From the NCBI GenBank assembly GCA_019416685.1, contig DXWV01000101.1, positions 78,858 through 142,857 of the forward strand: a DNA stretch of 64,000 nucleotides, in the 5' to 3' direction. Both the position numbers and the translations under genes were made by a program. The notes under the pieces are model-generated. The model was not told where the DNA came from, ran no database searches, and was given only the letters and a program-made list of their open reading frames with translations. Within the stretch, counting starts at the first letter, position 1, and each line of letters begins with the position of its first letter. Origin of the DNA: Bacteroides sp. Its GTDB lineage: Bacteria > Bacteroidota > Bacteroidia > Bacteroidales > Bacteroidaceae. Shown here piece after piece: positions 1 through 9,689 of this stretch.

Positions 1-1698
1 GCCTATGCAAAAGAAGACAACATTGAATTGCTTACTCTGAAAATAAACACCGTTGGTGCAGGCGAACTGTCACTTACCGGACTGGACTTCTCGCTGAACG
101 GTACAACCAAACTGACTGATATTGCCACGATCAATGTGTACTATGCCGGAGACAAAGCACAGATCACAGACGAATCACTCACAATGAACTACCAGGCACT
201 TCGCCCGGGTACCGGTAAACTGGAGTTACGTGATGGAGACAACGCAGGTGAACAACCACTGAGTGTAGGAAATAACTTCTTTATCGTAGCCATCCGGTTG
301 AAACCGACAGCCACCGACGGAAATAAACTGGACGGGCAAATCACCAAACTGTACTTCAGTAACGGGAAAGATGTGGTTCCTGAATCTTCTGACCCGGACG
401 GTGATATGACGATCCGCCAAATCAACAAGCTCGACGCAGCAGCCTATACACAGAAGTGTACTGACTACAACAATAAGATAGTATTCGGCTGGTTCCCCTG
501 GTTCAGCGTCACCACTATTGACAAAGTAGACTGGAAAGGCCTCACCCATATTGCTCCTATTGGTTTTGAAATCGACAAGGGAGGCTATACCCCCACTTTC
601 GAAGATAAAGGTATTGATCTGAAATGGCCCTGGATTGACTTTATTAACGCAGCGCACAAAAATGGCGTGAAAGTATTGGCTGCCATCACCGGTAATGTTC
701 GCGACGGTGGGAATACAGCTTTCTATGTAGATCTGTTTGGCGATTCACAAAAGATGCGTGCCGCAGCCGTTGCCATAGCTAAGTTTGTTGACAAATACAA
801 CCTGGATGGTATTAATATGGATATTGAAGAGTTTTACAACTCCGTCCCCAATCACGGTGCAAAATATAATGAACTGGCTAAATATATAAAAGAAGAGCTC
901 GACAAAATCAATCCGGATTTTGAACTTTCTATTGCTACCTATCCGGGAAATGAAAGCAATGAATGGGATTTCAAAGGAATGCTCAAAAGTGCCGACTACC
1001 TCACTATCATGATGTACAACATCGGACAAACATTCACTTGCCCGCTGAATGATGCACAAAGAAGAATCAAGCAGTTCTGGCTGGATATCGACATTCCTGC
1101 ATCTGACATTGTGATCGCATGGCCCTACTATGGTAATATCTACAAGAACGGATCAAAATTCGGAACAGCCACTCTGGGCGACGTACCCAAGTATGCCAAA
1201 GACAATGATATCACCTGGGATGACGCAGCAAAATGTAATGTTTATAAGTATACCGAAGACGGTGCCAATATGGTGGCTTATGCCGAAGATCTTCAAAGCC
1301 TCCGTTTAAAATATGACTATACTACCAAAGGCGGCTTCAAAGGTATTGGTATCTGGGCATTGGGGCAGGATGCAGGTATGGAAGACCAGGCATACGGATT
1401 GATTCGCGAATTCTACGATTCTACCTATCAAGGAACAGGAATCAGCAAGAACCAGTCCAATGGTAACATATCCGTTTACCCTGCTGCTATAGAAGATGAA
1501 CTGTTCATCAACTTAGAAGACAATGACGAAGCCAATGTTACAGTCACTGTTTACAATATGATGGGACAGGCATTGAAAAACATAAACCTGACCTCCGGCG
1601 TACGGTCTGTTCACCTTAACAGCCTTTCTACCGGTTGCTATATAGTGAAAATTCAATGTGAATCAGAGGTGGCAAGCTTTAGAATCGTAAAGAAGTAA
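1..1698 (+). CDS. GH18 family glycosidase with T9SS sorting domain, 5'-truncated
   Basis: The reading frame is open from base 1, so the true start lies outside the window; the TTG at 28 is not a credible start. The first ~140 visible residues form a beta-rich domain resembling the N-terminal domain of BNR-repeat neuraminidases. A GH18 barrel follows; bases 805-828 encode DGINMDIE, the DxxDxDxE-type GH18 signature, with the catalytic Glu at 826-828. The last ~80 residues (from about base 1460) look like a type A T9SS C-terminal sorting domain, with VYPAAIEDEL, an internal VYNMMGQ and a terminal FRIVKK. GH18 members of Bacteroidetes are chitinases or endo-beta-N-acetylglucosaminidases that cut the chitobiose core of N-glycans. 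The second activity is more likely in a gut species, but that is inference. It is probably exported to the cell surface. A GH95 gene follows on the same strand. Confidence 0.85.
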   Translation, partial: AYAKEDNIELLTLKINTVGAGELSLTGLDFSLNGTTKLTDIATINVYYAGDKAQITDESLTMNYQALRPGTGKLELRDGDNAGEQPLSVGNNFFIVAIRLKPTATDGNKLDGQITKLYFSNGKDVVPESSDPDGDMTIRQINKLDAAAYTQKCTDYNNKIVFGWFPWFSVTTIDKVDWKGLTHIAPIGFEIDKGGYTPTFEDKGIDLKWPWIDFINAAHKNGVKVLAAITGNVRDGGNTAFYVDLFGDSQKMRAAAVAIAKFVDKYNLDGINMDIEEFYNSVPNHGAKYNELAKYIKEELDKINPDFELSIATYPGNESNEWDFKGMLKSADYLTIMMYNIGQTFTCPLNDAQRRIKQFWLDIDIPASDIVIAWPYYGNIYKNGSKFGTATLGDVPKYAKDNDITWDDAAKCNVYKYTEDGANMVAYAEDLQSLRLKYDYTTKGGFKGIGIWALGQDAGMEDQAYGLIREFYDSTYQGTGISKNQSNGNISVYPAAIEDELFINLEDNDEANVTVTVYNMMGQALKNINLTSGVRSVHLNSLSTGCYIVKIQCESEVASFRIVKK

Positions 1699-1730
1699 AC
1701 CTTTTCGCTCTTTTTGGCAGATATTAAAAC

Positions 1731-1908
1731 TCACCACAGAGTAACACGGAGTTTCACAGAGTATTATTTATCTGATTGAAACGCAGATGAACGCAGATTT
1801 TCGCAAAGGAAAACAAATATATGATAAAGAACTACAATCTTTTAATCTGTGTTCATCTGCGTTTCAATAAAGATAAACTCTGTGGAACTCTGTGAAACTC
1901 TGTGGTGA
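1731..1908. repeat. Nested inverted repeat, family A copy 1
   Basis: Two inverted repeats are nested here. The outer arms (1731-1762 and 1877-1908) are imperfect complements built from ACAGAG/CTCTGTG units. The inner arms (1775-1799 and 1844-1868) are 25 bp each with one mismatch, and carry ATTGAAACGCAGATGAAC. The same inner-arm vocabulary recurs near 19501-19605 and 59965-60038. It fills most of the gap between the GH18 and GH95 genes and could fold into a long transcript hairpin, acting as a terminator or 3'-end stabiliser. Confidence 0.8.
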
Positions 1909-1964
1909 AAAACTTCTGACACACCTGCTTTTTCTTCGGTATATTTCCAATAAATACAGATATT

Positions 1965-4397
1965 ATGAGGTACAAAACTCTCCTGCTACTCCCGATAATA
2001 ACTTTTCTTGTTACTTTACCAAAATACCTGTATGCAACCAATGAATGCTTATCCCCCAATGAGACGGTATGGTTTCGCTATCCGGCCCAAAGCTGGTCCG
2101 AACAGGCTTTACATATCGGTAATGGTTATATGGGTGCCTCTTTTTACGGAGAGGTAGAGAAGGAACGTTTTGATATCGCTGAAAAAACATTTTGGGCAGG
2201 AGGTCCTCATGCTGCCTCTGATTTTAATTACGGAATAATCAAAGGAGGTAAAGACAAGATAGCCACTATCCGGCAGTTAATAGTAGAGCGCCGGTTTGCT
2301 GAAGCCGATTCCCTCTCCCGTATCTACATGACCGGAGATTATACTAACTATGGCTATTTTTCAATGGTGGGTAATCTGTGGATTGACTTTGGCAAAAACA
2401 AACAACCCGTACAAAATTACCTGCGCGGCATCGATCTATCCACATCCCGTGGTTTCGTTGAATATACACAGGGAGGTGTACAGTTTAACCGTGAATATTT
2501 CTGCAGCTATCCTGATAAATTGATGGCACTTCATTTTACGGCCGATAAAGCAGGAAAAATTAGTTTCTCTCTTTCCCATTCACTCGTCTATCAGCCCGAA
2601 GAGGTCATAGAAAGTGAGAATGGACTTACTTTCAATGGGATCATCCGGGAAAATGGATTAGGCTATACCATTCGTATTAAAATTGTTCAGCAAGGCGGAA
2701 GTGTCAAAGTAGCCCATCAACAGATTATAGTAGAAAAAGCCAATGAAGCCACTGTATTCTATGCGGTCGACACTGAATATGCTCCTGTATACCCCCTATA
2801 TAAAGGAGAGAATCCGCAACAAAATACCGGGAAGGTAATAACAAAAGCCATTACAAAAGGCTACGAGACAGTCAAAAACACACATATATCCGATTATCAG
2901 ACTTTGTACAATCGGGTCAGATTCACTCTTACCGGAGACACGGCTTCCGAACAACTTCCAACCAATGTGCGTGTGAAACAATTGCAGGAAGGATTTACCG
3001 ACGACGCCTCTCTGAAAGTTTTAGGGTTCAACCTCAGCCGTTACCTGCTGATAAGTGCCTCCCGCCCCGGCACACTACCTTCCACCCTGCAAGGTGTATG
3101 GAATACCTTTGAAAAGGCTCCATGGAACGGAAATTTCCAAAGCAACATCAATCTCCAGGAGATGTATTGGGGATGCGGACCTACCCATTTACCGGAATGT
3201 GAGGAGGCTTATCTGGAATGGATTGAGGGCCTGGTAGAACCCGGACGGCAAACGGCCCGCGAATATTACGGAACGAAAGGCTGGGTCAGCCATTCTACCG
3301 GAAATATATGGGGGCACACCGTTCCCGGTGATGATATCCTGTGGGGACTCTATCCTTCGGGAGCTGCCTGGCATTGCAGGCACCTGTGGGAACATTATGT
3401 TTTCAACGGAGATAAAGAGTACCTCAGAACAAAAGGATATCCTATTATGAAAGAAGCTGCCGAATTCTGGCTGGAAAACATGGTAGAGTATCAGGGACAT
3501 TTCATTATTGCCCCTTCCGTATCGGCAGAACACGGCATTGAAATGAAAAACGGTTCTCCGGCAGAGTATTCTACCACAAACGGCGAGCAAACGGAAGAAA
3601 GACTTTTTACCGTGCCTGCCTACCAGGATATAGAAATGGTATATGATCTATATACCCACGTAATCAAAGCAGCAGAATGCCTGAACACAGATTCTGTATT
3701 CCGCCAGAAACTGCTCATTGCCAGAAACAAGCTACTACCCTTGAAGATAGGACGCTATGGACAATTGCAGGAATGGATAGATGATGTGGACAACCCACAC
3801 GATCATCATCGCCACCTTGCCCACCTTTATGCTTTGTATCCGGGAAATAGGATATCATACACCCGGACACCTGCATTGGTACAGGCTGCCCGGAAATCTT
3901 TAGAGATGAGGGGTAAAGGTAAATTTGGCAACAGATGGCCTCATACGGGAGGTAACTGGTCTATGGCATGGCGTACCGCTTTATGGACCAGACTCTATGA
4001 TGGCAATCAGGCTATTGACACTTTCAACCGAATGATTAAAGAAAGTGGATACGAAAATATGATGTCCAGCCAATCGGGAAATATGCAGGTAGACGCTACA
4101 ATGGCTACCTCAGGGCTTTTTGCTGAAATGCTATTACAGTCTCACGAAGGTTTTATACACCTTTTGCCTGCCTTGCCTACTGAATGGCCGGAAGGCAAAA
4201 TCAAAGGATTGATGGCAAGAAATGGCTATCAGGTAACGATTGAATGGAAATATGGAAAGCTGACAAAGGCGGAAATTGTAATTCCACAAGGGATGGACAG
4301 ACCGACAGTAAAAATACAAGGCGTTCCTTTGTCAGAGACAGATGACAGAGTGAATTTTATCTCCTACTCACAAAGTACCTCACACACCTTGTTCTGA
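1965..4397 (+). CDS. GH95 family alpha-L-fucosidase-type glycosidase
   Basis: This is an 810-residue secreted enzyme with a hydrophobic N-terminal signal segment (residues ~5-25). The N-terminal beta domain and the later (alpha/alpha)6 region match GH95 architecture, and the length is normal for the family. Residues aligning with the Bifidobacterium AfcA active site are visible: N394 and N396 in SNINLQEMYW (Asn421/423), E522 in SAEHG (Glu566) and D710 in QVDATMA (Asp766). GH95 enzymes remove alpha-1,2-linked L-fucose by inversion; some members act on alpha-L-galactose, so the exact sugar is not settled. Together with the upstream GH18 gene it suggests host glycan use. Its 3' end overlaps the convergent dacB gene by 34 bp. 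Confidence 0.85.
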   Translation: MRYKTLLLLPIITFLVTLPKYLYATNECLSPNETVWFRYPAQSWSEQALHIGNGYMGASFYGEVEKERFDIAEKTFWAGGPHAASDFNYGIIKGGKDKIATIRQLIVERRFAEADSLSRIYMTGDYTNYGYFSMVGNLWIDFGKNKQPVQNYLRGIDLSTSRGFVEYTQGGVQFNREYFCSYPDKLMALHFTADKAGKISFSLSHSLVYQPEEVIESENGLTFNGIIRENGLGYTIRIKIVQQGGSVKVAHQQIIVEKANEATVFYAVDTEYAPVYPLYKGENPQQNTGKVITKAITKGYETVKNTHISDYQTLYNRVRFTLTGDTASEQLPTNVRVKQLQEGFTDDASLKVLGFNLSRYLLISASRPGTLPSTLQGVWNTFEKAPWNGNFQSNINLQEMYWGCGPTHLPECEEAYLEWIEGLVEPGRQTAREYYGTKGWVSHSTGNIWGHTVPGDDILWGLYPSGAAWHCRHLWEHYVFNGDKEYLRTKGYPIMKEAAEFWLENMVEYQGHFIIAPSVSAEHGIEMKNGSPAEYSTTNGEQTEERLFTVPAYQDIEMVYDLYTHVIKAAECLNTDSVFRQKLLIARNKLLPLKIGRYGQLQEWIDDVDNPHDHHRHLAHLYALYPGNRISYTRTPALVQAARKSLEMRGKGKFGNRWPHTGGNWSMAWRTALWTRLYDGNQAIDTFNRMIKESGYENMMSSQSGNMQVDATMATSGLFAEMLLQSHEGFIHLLPALPTEWPEGKIKGLMARNGYQVTIEWKYGKLTKAEIVIPQGMDRPTVKIQGVPLSETDDRVNFISYSQSTSHTLF

Positions 4398-5764
4398 AAC
4401 TCTCTTGCTTTGGCAGCCGAAAGCACATTCTGATTCATAATGGCAAAGGCTATTTCATGCCCGTTTGCAGCCTTCAGATAACCTGCCAGGGTATTAATAG
4501 CTGTATAGGAACCTGTCTTGGCATGAACATTCTTATAGGCTTTTCCTTGTTGCATTCTATACTTCAATGTTCCGTCTACTCCGGCAATAGGAAGAGCCTT
4601 ATAAAGTTTCTGAAACACATCCGTTCGGGAATAGGCAAATTTAAGGAAATCGACCAGAAGAGCAGGAGAGAGGTAGTCGTAGTTAGACAATCCACACCCA
4701 TCGGCTATCTTATAATGGTCGGGATTGTGCCCCAGCTGCTTTATCATCTTCTTTATCTCGGCAATACCCTCTTTGGCTGAGACATACTTCTTCCCGATGG
4801 CTTGTGCCCCCAGACGACAAAGCAGGGCTTCTGCATTCAGATTATCGCTTTCCTTCATTATCTGGGTAACTACATCCTGTACAGAGCACTCCGAACGTGC
4901 CATGCAAACGGATGAACTATCGGGAGTAAAAACAGAAAAGGCATACTTTAGAGGCACCTCAATACCTTTGTCGCGGAGCTTTTCCAGAAAAGCATACATA
5001 AAGAAGTCCTGTGAAGAGAAGACATTGATATCCGCACTACGCCTCCCCTCTACATTGCCTGTGACCGTGATATTGTTTTTATTTTCAAGCCATCCCCTGG
5101 TCACGGTAAACTTTCCGGCAGAGGGGGTACGCGTCCGGGTTGCATTGCCGAGGCTATAATAAGAGGATTGCGGATGGCAGGAAACTCGTGCCGTATCTCC
5201 CCGAACAGCACCCGGAACCGCTGTTACCGTCACCATTCCTTTGTGATACATCAACGGAGAGAGATAGGGCTGATATGCTTCCGGCGTATCATCCCATGCC
5301 CATCCGCTACCCCAATAGAGGGAGTCTTTCATGGAAATATCTCCATAGATCCTCCCATCGATAACGGAGAAAGGAGAAGTGATGATGGCGTCTACCAGCG
5401 TATCCATACTAAGTTCATCAAATTCGGGATCAAAACCTCCTACTACATATAAATCTCCACGCAAAGTATCGTGCTCTATGGTTCCATTATACCAAACCTC
5501 GGTACGAAACGGCTCGTCGGCATCCGAACGGGAGAGGGCGGTAATAGCAGTCAGCAGCTTCATGGTCGATGCCGGACGTGAAAGTTTGGTATCCCGATAC
5601 GTATAAAGCGGTTTCTTATCGGTAAGATCATAAACAGATATACCGACTTCAGATCCATCAGGCAAGGTTTTCAACAACAAGTTGATGCGGGAAGAGAGAA
5701 CTTCCTGCCCCCATAAAACCGGAAGGCAGGAGGATAAAATAAGGAATAGGAAAATTCTTTGCAT
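4364..5764 (-). CDS. dacB: D-alanyl-D-alanine carboxypeptidase/endopeptidase (PBP4 type, peptidase S13)
   Basis: This is a 466-residue periplasmic protein with a signal peptide (residues 1-19, ending LPVLWGQ). The penicillin-binding motifs are in order: SxxK at S66-T-M-K69, SxN in SDNLNAE, and KTG in HAKTGSYTA near the C-terminus. The large insertion between the first two motifs fits the PBP4/DacB class. It trims D-Ala from peptidoglycan stem peptides and cleaves cross-links. It lies 16 bp downstream of lpdA on the same strand and is probably cotranscribed with it. Its C-terminal codons overlap the convergent GH95 gene by 34 bp. Confidence 0.93.
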   Translation of the reverse strand: MQRIFLFLILSSCLPVLWGQEVLSSRINLLLKTLPDGSEVGISVYDLTDKKPLYTYRDTKLSRPASTMKLLTAITALSRSDADEPFRTEVWYNGTIEHDTLRGDLYVVGGFDPEFDELSMDTLVDAIITSPFSVIDGRIYGDISMKDSLYWGSGWAWDDTPEAYQPYLSPLMYHKGMVTVTAVPGAVRGDTARVSCHPQSSYYSLGNATRTRTPSAGKFTVTRGWLENKNNITVTGNVEGRRSADINVFSSQDFFMYAFLEKLRDKGIEVPLKYAFSVFTPDSSSVCMARSECSVQDVVTQIMKESDNLNAEALLCRLGAQAIGKKYVSAKEGIAEIKKMIKQLGHNPDHYKIADGCGLSNYDYLSPALLVDFLKFAYSRTDVFQKLYKALPIAGVDGTLKYRMQQGKAYKNVHAKTGSYTAINTLAGYLKAANGHEIAFAIMNQNVLSAAKAREFQNKVCEVLCE

Positions 5765-5780
5765 ACGTTTAGTTTCTTAA

Positions 5781-7124
5781 TCACAGGGCTTCCCTGAATA
5801 TTTCGGCTACTGTGGGGTGGGGGAATACAATCTTCTTCCACTCCGTAGTTGTCAGTTTTAACTCTACTGCCATACCGGCAAGGGTAATAATCTCGGAAGC
5901 AGGATTACCAAGTACATGGGCACCCAAAATCGTTTTGTCCTCTCCGATCAATAGTTTGCACATACCGTTCACACCTTCATTTTCAGCAACAAAACGGCCG
6001 GAATATGCCATTGGTAATTTAACAATGTGATGGGGAATACCTTTTGCCAACAGACTTTCTTCGGTATGCCCTACTCCGGCAATCTCCGGATTGGTATATA
6101 CTACACCGGGAATGGCACGATAACTCATCACATCGTCCCTACCAAGAATGGTATGTACGGCTACTTCTGCTTCGCGAACCGCCGTATGGGCAAGCAGCGA
6201 AAAGCCTGTAAGGTCACCACAGACATATACACCCGGTTCGGAGGTCTGCATTTTAGAATTAACGGCAACGTTCCCGCGTTCCGTCAATACCAGTTTCAGA
6301 TTTTCGAGTCCGAAACCTTTGGTGACAGGGCGACGGCCTACACTCATCAGTAGCTTTTCTGCAATCACACTACCGGAGCCTTCGGCATTCTCATAAGAGA
6401 CCACAGCCCCCGCTTCGTTCTGCGACAGAGAAATAACCTTCGTATTCAACAGAAACTTAATACCTCGTTTCGCATATTCGGCACGAAGCAAGGCAGAAAG
6501 TTCTTTATCCATTCCGTTCAGTATTTCGTCCAACATTTCTATCACTGTCACCTGTACGCCAAGGCTATTGAAGAAAGAAGCAAATTCCATTCCGATAACA
6601 CCACCGCCAACGATAGCCAGTGAAGCGGGTAATTCTTTGTTATCAAGCGCATCGCGATGCGTCCAGTAATTCACCGTATCAATGCCTGTGATAGGAGGGA
6701 TAAAGGTCTCAGAACCTGTACAGAGTATCAGATTCTCACATTCATAGGTTTCTTCACCACAACGCACCGTATTCTTATCTACGATCTGCGCCTCACCCTG
6801 TACAATCGTCACGTTATTGGAGGTCAGTTTACCCTTTACTCCTAATACCAGTTTGCGCACTACCTTACTCTTACGGGCAATTATCTTCGATAAGTCAAAA
6901 GAAACCTCCGGCACACTCACAGCATATTTGGAAGCATGCCTCGCTCCGTCATACGTCTTTGCCGAATAAAGCAAAGTCTTGGTAGGAATACATCCTTCGT
7001 TAAGACAAACTCCACCTAAATTCTGCTTTTCAAAAAGCACAACACTCAGTCCGGCTTTGCCGGCTGTTTCGGCAGCTGTGTAGCCCGCAGGACCGCCGCC
7101 AATGATAATTACCTGGTATTTCAT
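5781..7124 (-). CDS. lpdA: Dihydrolipoyl dehydrogenase
   Basis: This is a 447-residue flavoprotein disulfide reductase. It has an N-terminal FAD-binding GGGPAGY, the redox-active disulfide C40-LNEG-C45, a second NAD-binding Rossmann motif (VGGGVIGMEFASFF) and the C-terminal catalytic His in FPHPTVAE (H436). Length and motif order are those of E3 subunits that reoxidise lipoyl groups in 2-oxoacid dehydrogenase or glycine cleavage complexes. No E1, E2 or gcv genes are nearby, so the partner complex is not shown here. It sits between a PH-domain membrane protein and dacB on the minus strand, with 16 bp to dacB. Confidence 0.93.
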   Translation of the reverse strand: MKYQVIIIGGGPAGYTAAETAGKAGLSVVLFEKQNLGGVCLNEGCIPTKTLLYSAKTYDGARHASKYAVSVPEVSFDLSKIIARKSKVVRKLVLGVKGKLTSNNVTIVQGEAQIVDKNTVRCGEETYECENLILCTGSETFIPPITGIDTVNYWTHRDALDNKELPASLAIVGGGVIGMEFASFFNSLGVQVTVIEMLDEILNGMDKELSALLRAEYAKRGIKFLLNTKVISLSQNEAGAVVSYENAEGSGSVIAEKLLMSVGRRPVTKGFGLENLKLVLTERGNVAVNSKMQTSEPGVYVCGDLTGFSLLAHTAVREAEVAVHTILGRDDVMSYRAIPGVVYTNPEIAGVGHTEESLLAKGIPHHIVKLPMAYSGRFVAENEGVNGMCKLLIGEDKTILGAHVLGNPASEIITLAGMAVELKLTTTEWKKIVFPHPTVAEIFREAL

Positions 7125-7134
7125 ATTATTTGAA

Positions 7135-7210
7135 TTAGTGATAAGTGATGAGTGATAAGCGATGAATGACTGTGCAATTGTACTGCATAATGCTAATCGC
7201 TTATCACTAA
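7135..7210. repeat. Inverted repeat, family B copy 1 (GTGATAAG units)
   Basis: The left part holds repeated TTAGTGATAAG / GAGTGATAAGCGAT units (7135-7163). The right arm ATCGCTTATCACTAA (7196-7210) is their complement. The repeat fills the gap between the PH-domain gene and lpdA and overlaps the PH-domain stop codon. A related repeat lies at 42065-42155. It probably forms a hairpin in the minus-strand transcript. Confidence 0.7.
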
Positions 7211-7611
7211 CCGTTAACCGTTATTTTTATTTTCTCCAACCACTCTATAAACTCCTGCTCTTTCACGGGCATCACTGATACATATTTATCTTTGCCGTAT
7301 TCAATCAGTACATACTCAGTCACGGAGAAACGACCGAATTTCATCGAATGATGTTTTTGCACAGAGATAATATCTTTGACAGGAATTGTCTTTTTACGTG
7401 TAAAGCGTCCGTAAGAAAGGATAAGCTCACCTTGTGATGTGACAGTATAGGTGGTGTGAATCACCTGTTCAATCACCACAATGAGCAACAGCATCATAAA
7501 AGCAGCAAGCACAATATACTTGCACCACAGGAAACCAAATGCATTTGCCCCCAGTACCACCAGTAGAAAATATTGATACCAGGCAATGCGGGCATGGAAA
7601 ACTCGGTTCAT
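7207..7611 (-). CDS. Small membrane protein with bacterial PH-like domain
   Basis: This is a 134-residue protein when started at the ATG at 7611; the longer frame starts at a TTG and adds ten polar residues before an otherwise normal N-terminus. Two hydrophobic segments (about residues 10-45) precede a beta-rich region with the layout of bacterial PH domains (YTVTSQGELILSYGRF, then KDIISVQKHHS). The function is unknown; such proteins are thought to be membrane-associated, and no catalytic residues are visible. It is the first gene of a minus-strand run with lpdA and dacB. Confidence 0.7.
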   Translation of the reverse strand: MNRVFHARIAWYQYFLLVVLGANAFGFLWCKYIVLAAFMMLLLIVVIEQVIHTTYTVTSQGELILSYGRFTRKKTIPVKDIISVQKHHSMKFGRFSVTEYVLIEYGKDKYVSVMPVKEQEFIEWLEKIKITVNG

Positions 7612-7689
7612 TTTGTCAGATTTTTGCTGCCAAGTTAGCAATTTTATGAATTAATGGCAACGAAAAGTACAATGAAAACAGTTATTTTG

Positions 7690-7697
7690 TAGTTTTG
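7690..7697 (+). promoter_or_regulatory. Bacteroides-type -7 box for nadB
   Basis: TAGTTTTG matches the TAnnTTTG consensus of the Bacteroides primary sigma factor and lies 20 bp upstream of the nadB ATG. No clear TTTG -33 element was found at the usual distance. Confidence 0.5.
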
Positions 7698-7717
7698 CGG
7701 TAATAAACATTTAGATT

Positions 7718-9289
7718 ATGGTTAAAAAGTTCGATTTCCTCGTCATCGGCTCCGGCATTGCCGGAATGAGTTTTGCCCTGAAAGTGGCACACAAAGGAAA
7801 AGTAGCCCTTATCTGTAAGAGCGGTTTGGAAGAGGCTAATACCTATTTCGCACAAGGGGGAGTGGCCTCGGTAACCAACCTGTTGGTAGACAATTTCAAT
7901 AAGCACATAGAAGATACGATGATTGCCGGTGACTGGATAAGTGACCGTGCTGCTGTAGAAAAGGTAGTACGCGAAGCTCCGGCACAGATTGAAGCACTCA
8001 TCAATTGGGGAGTGGATTTCGATAAGAACGAGCAAGGTGAGTTTGATCTGCACCGTGAAGGAGGACATTCGGAGTTTCGTATCCTTCATCACAAAGACAA
8101 CACCGGAGCCGAAATCCAGGACAGTCTTATCAAGGCTGTACAACGACATCCTAATATTACAGTAATCGAAAATCACTTTGCGATTGAGATATTAACCCAA
8201 CATCATCTTGGGGTGACTGTCACACGCCAGACACCGGATATTAAATGCTACGGCGCCTATATTCTTGATCCGAAGACCGGGAAAGTGGATACATACCTGG
8301 CAAAGGTTACGCTAATGGCAACCGGTGGAGTAGGAGCAGTGTACCAGACAACCACCAATCCACTGGTAGCTACCGGAGACGGCATTGCTATGGTTTACCG
8401 CGCCAAAGGAACGGTGAAAGATATGGAGTTTGTACAGTTTCATCCCACAGCGCTTTATCACCCGGGCGACCGTCCTTCTTTCCTTATTACCGAAGCCATG
8501 CGTGGCTATGGTGCCGTGCTTCGTACTATGGACGGCAAAGAGTTTATGCAAAAGTATGACCCCCGTCTCTCACTGGCACCGCGCGATATTGTAGCACGTG
8601 CCATTGACAACGAAATGAAGAACCGGGGCGATGACCATGTTTATCTTGACGTCACGCACAAAAACCCCGAAGAGACCCGGAAGCACTTCCCCAATATCTA
8701 CGAAAAGTGTCTCAGCCTGGGCATTGATATTACTAAAGATTATATTCCGGTTGCTCCGGCTGCCCACTATCTCTGCGGAGGTATTCTGGTAGATCTCAAT
8801 GCCCAATCGTCTATCGAACGACTATACGCTGTAGGCGAATGTTCCTGTACAGGTCTGCATGGTGGCAATCGCCTGGCTTCAAACTCTCTGATCGAAGCCG
8901 TTGTCTATGCCGATGCTGCTGCCAAACATACGCTGGATGTAGTAGATCAATATGATTATAATCCGGATATTCCGGAATGGAATGACGAGGGTACCCGCTC
9001 ACCGGAAGAGATGGTGCTGATTACCCAAAGTATGAAAGAGGTAAACCAGATTATGAGTACCTATGTAGGCATTGTCCGGAGTGACCTTCGCCTGAAGCGT
9101 GCGTGGGACCGGTTGGATATCCTTTATGAAGAGACAGAAAGCTTATTCAAACGCAGTGTAGCATCTAAAGAAATTTGCGAGTTGCGTAACATGATTAACG
9201 TGGGATATCTCATCATGCGTCAGGCAATGGAGCGGAAAGAGAGCCGCGGATTACATTATACAATCGATTATCCGCATGCAAAGAAATAG
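7718..9289 (+). CDS. nadB: L-aspartate oxidase
   Basis: This is a 523-residue FAD enzyme of the succinate dehydrogenase/fumarate reductase flavoprotein family. It has the FAD motif VIGSGIAGMSFA at the N-terminus, the EANTYFAQGG segment typical of NadB, and HREGGHSEFRILH, which fits NadB rather than succinate dehydrogenase. Other family features include GGVGAVY, EFVQFHPTAL and CGGILVD. It oxidises L-aspartate to iminoaspartate, the first step of de novo NAD synthesis; the product passes to NadA, encoded 34 kb away at 43150. It is cytoplasmic. A strong terminator follows at 9376-9430, so it appears monocistronic. Confidence 0.95.
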   Translation: MVKKFDFLVIGSGIAGMSFALKVAHKGKVALICKSGLEEANTYFAQGGVASVTNLLVDNFNKHIEDTMIAGDWISDRAAVEKVVREAPAQIEALINWGVDFDKNEQGEFDLHREGGHSEFRILHHKDNTGAEIQDSLIKAVQRHPNITVIENHFAIEILTQHHLGVTVTRQTPDIKCYGAYILDPKTGKVDTYLAKVTLMATGGVGAVYQTTTNPLVATGDGIAMVYRAKGTVKDMEFVQFHPTALYHPGDRPSFLITEAMRGYGAVLRTMDGKEFMQKYDPRLSLAPRDIVARAIDNEMKNRGDDHVYLDVTHKNPEETRKHFPNIYEKCLSLGIDITKDYIPVAPAAHYLCGGILVDLNAQSSIERLYAVGECSCTGLHGGNRLASNSLIEAVVYADAAAKHTLDVVDQYDYNPDIPEWNDEGTRSPEEMVLITQSMKEVNQIMSTYVGIVRSDLRLKRAWDRLDILYEETESLFKRSVASKEICELRNMINVGYLIMRQAMERKESRGLHYTIDYPHAKK

Positions 9290-9375
9290 TTTCGTTTTGA
9301 CACTTTGAATATTCTACCGCTCAGGAATACGCTATTTCCGCAGCTAAATCCGGTGTCATGAAATAAAAGAAACAG

Positions 9376-9430
9376 AGAGGCATTTGTCAAAATCAATAAG
9401 CCATTATTGAACGGACAAATGCCTCTTTTT
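9376..9430 (+). terminator. Intrinsic terminator after nadB
   Basis: A perfect 13-bp stem (AGAGGCATTTGTC at 9376-9388, complement at 9414-9426) with a 25-nt loop runs directly into a short T-tract. Confidence 0.85.
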
Positions 9431-9586
9431 ATCACCCAATATAGGGAGTTTACGCCTATACGATCGCTATCCGGCTATAAACTACTCCGTTTTATCATTT
9501 CCATTTCCCCGCCATAAAGGAAGCTAATAACTCCCGGAAGTATCTCTTTTGCACCTGAAACACCTTCTCCGGTGAGGAAGAAAGAG

Positions 9587-9662
9587 CCCGGCTCCGGGGA
9601 GGGAAGTGTTCGGCTCCGGGGAGGGAGAGGTTCCCCGGAGCCGAACAAACAATTCCGCTCCG
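9587..9662. repeat. GC-rich hairpin with direct repeats
   Basis: CGGCTCCGGGGAGGGA occurs twice (9589-9604 and 9611-9626). The second copy belongs to a perfect 15-bp inverted repeat: GTTCGGCTCCGGGGA at 9608-9622 and its complement at 9632-9646. A third partial copy (CCGCTCCGGGA) lies near 9654. The block is much richer in GC than its surroundings. A 66-codon minus-strand frame crosses it but has no supporting features. The rest of the 9290-9833 gap holds the nadB terminator and the hairpin element at 9690; no gene was seen. Confidence 0.75.
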
Positions 9663-9689
9663 GGAAAAAGGTACTTTTTTACCGAAAAA

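Noticed and set aside
226..657. Minus-strand frames inside the GH18 gene, and similar opposite-strand frames elsewhere
   Set aside because: They lie fully inside clear genes on the other strand and show no domain, signal or spacing support.
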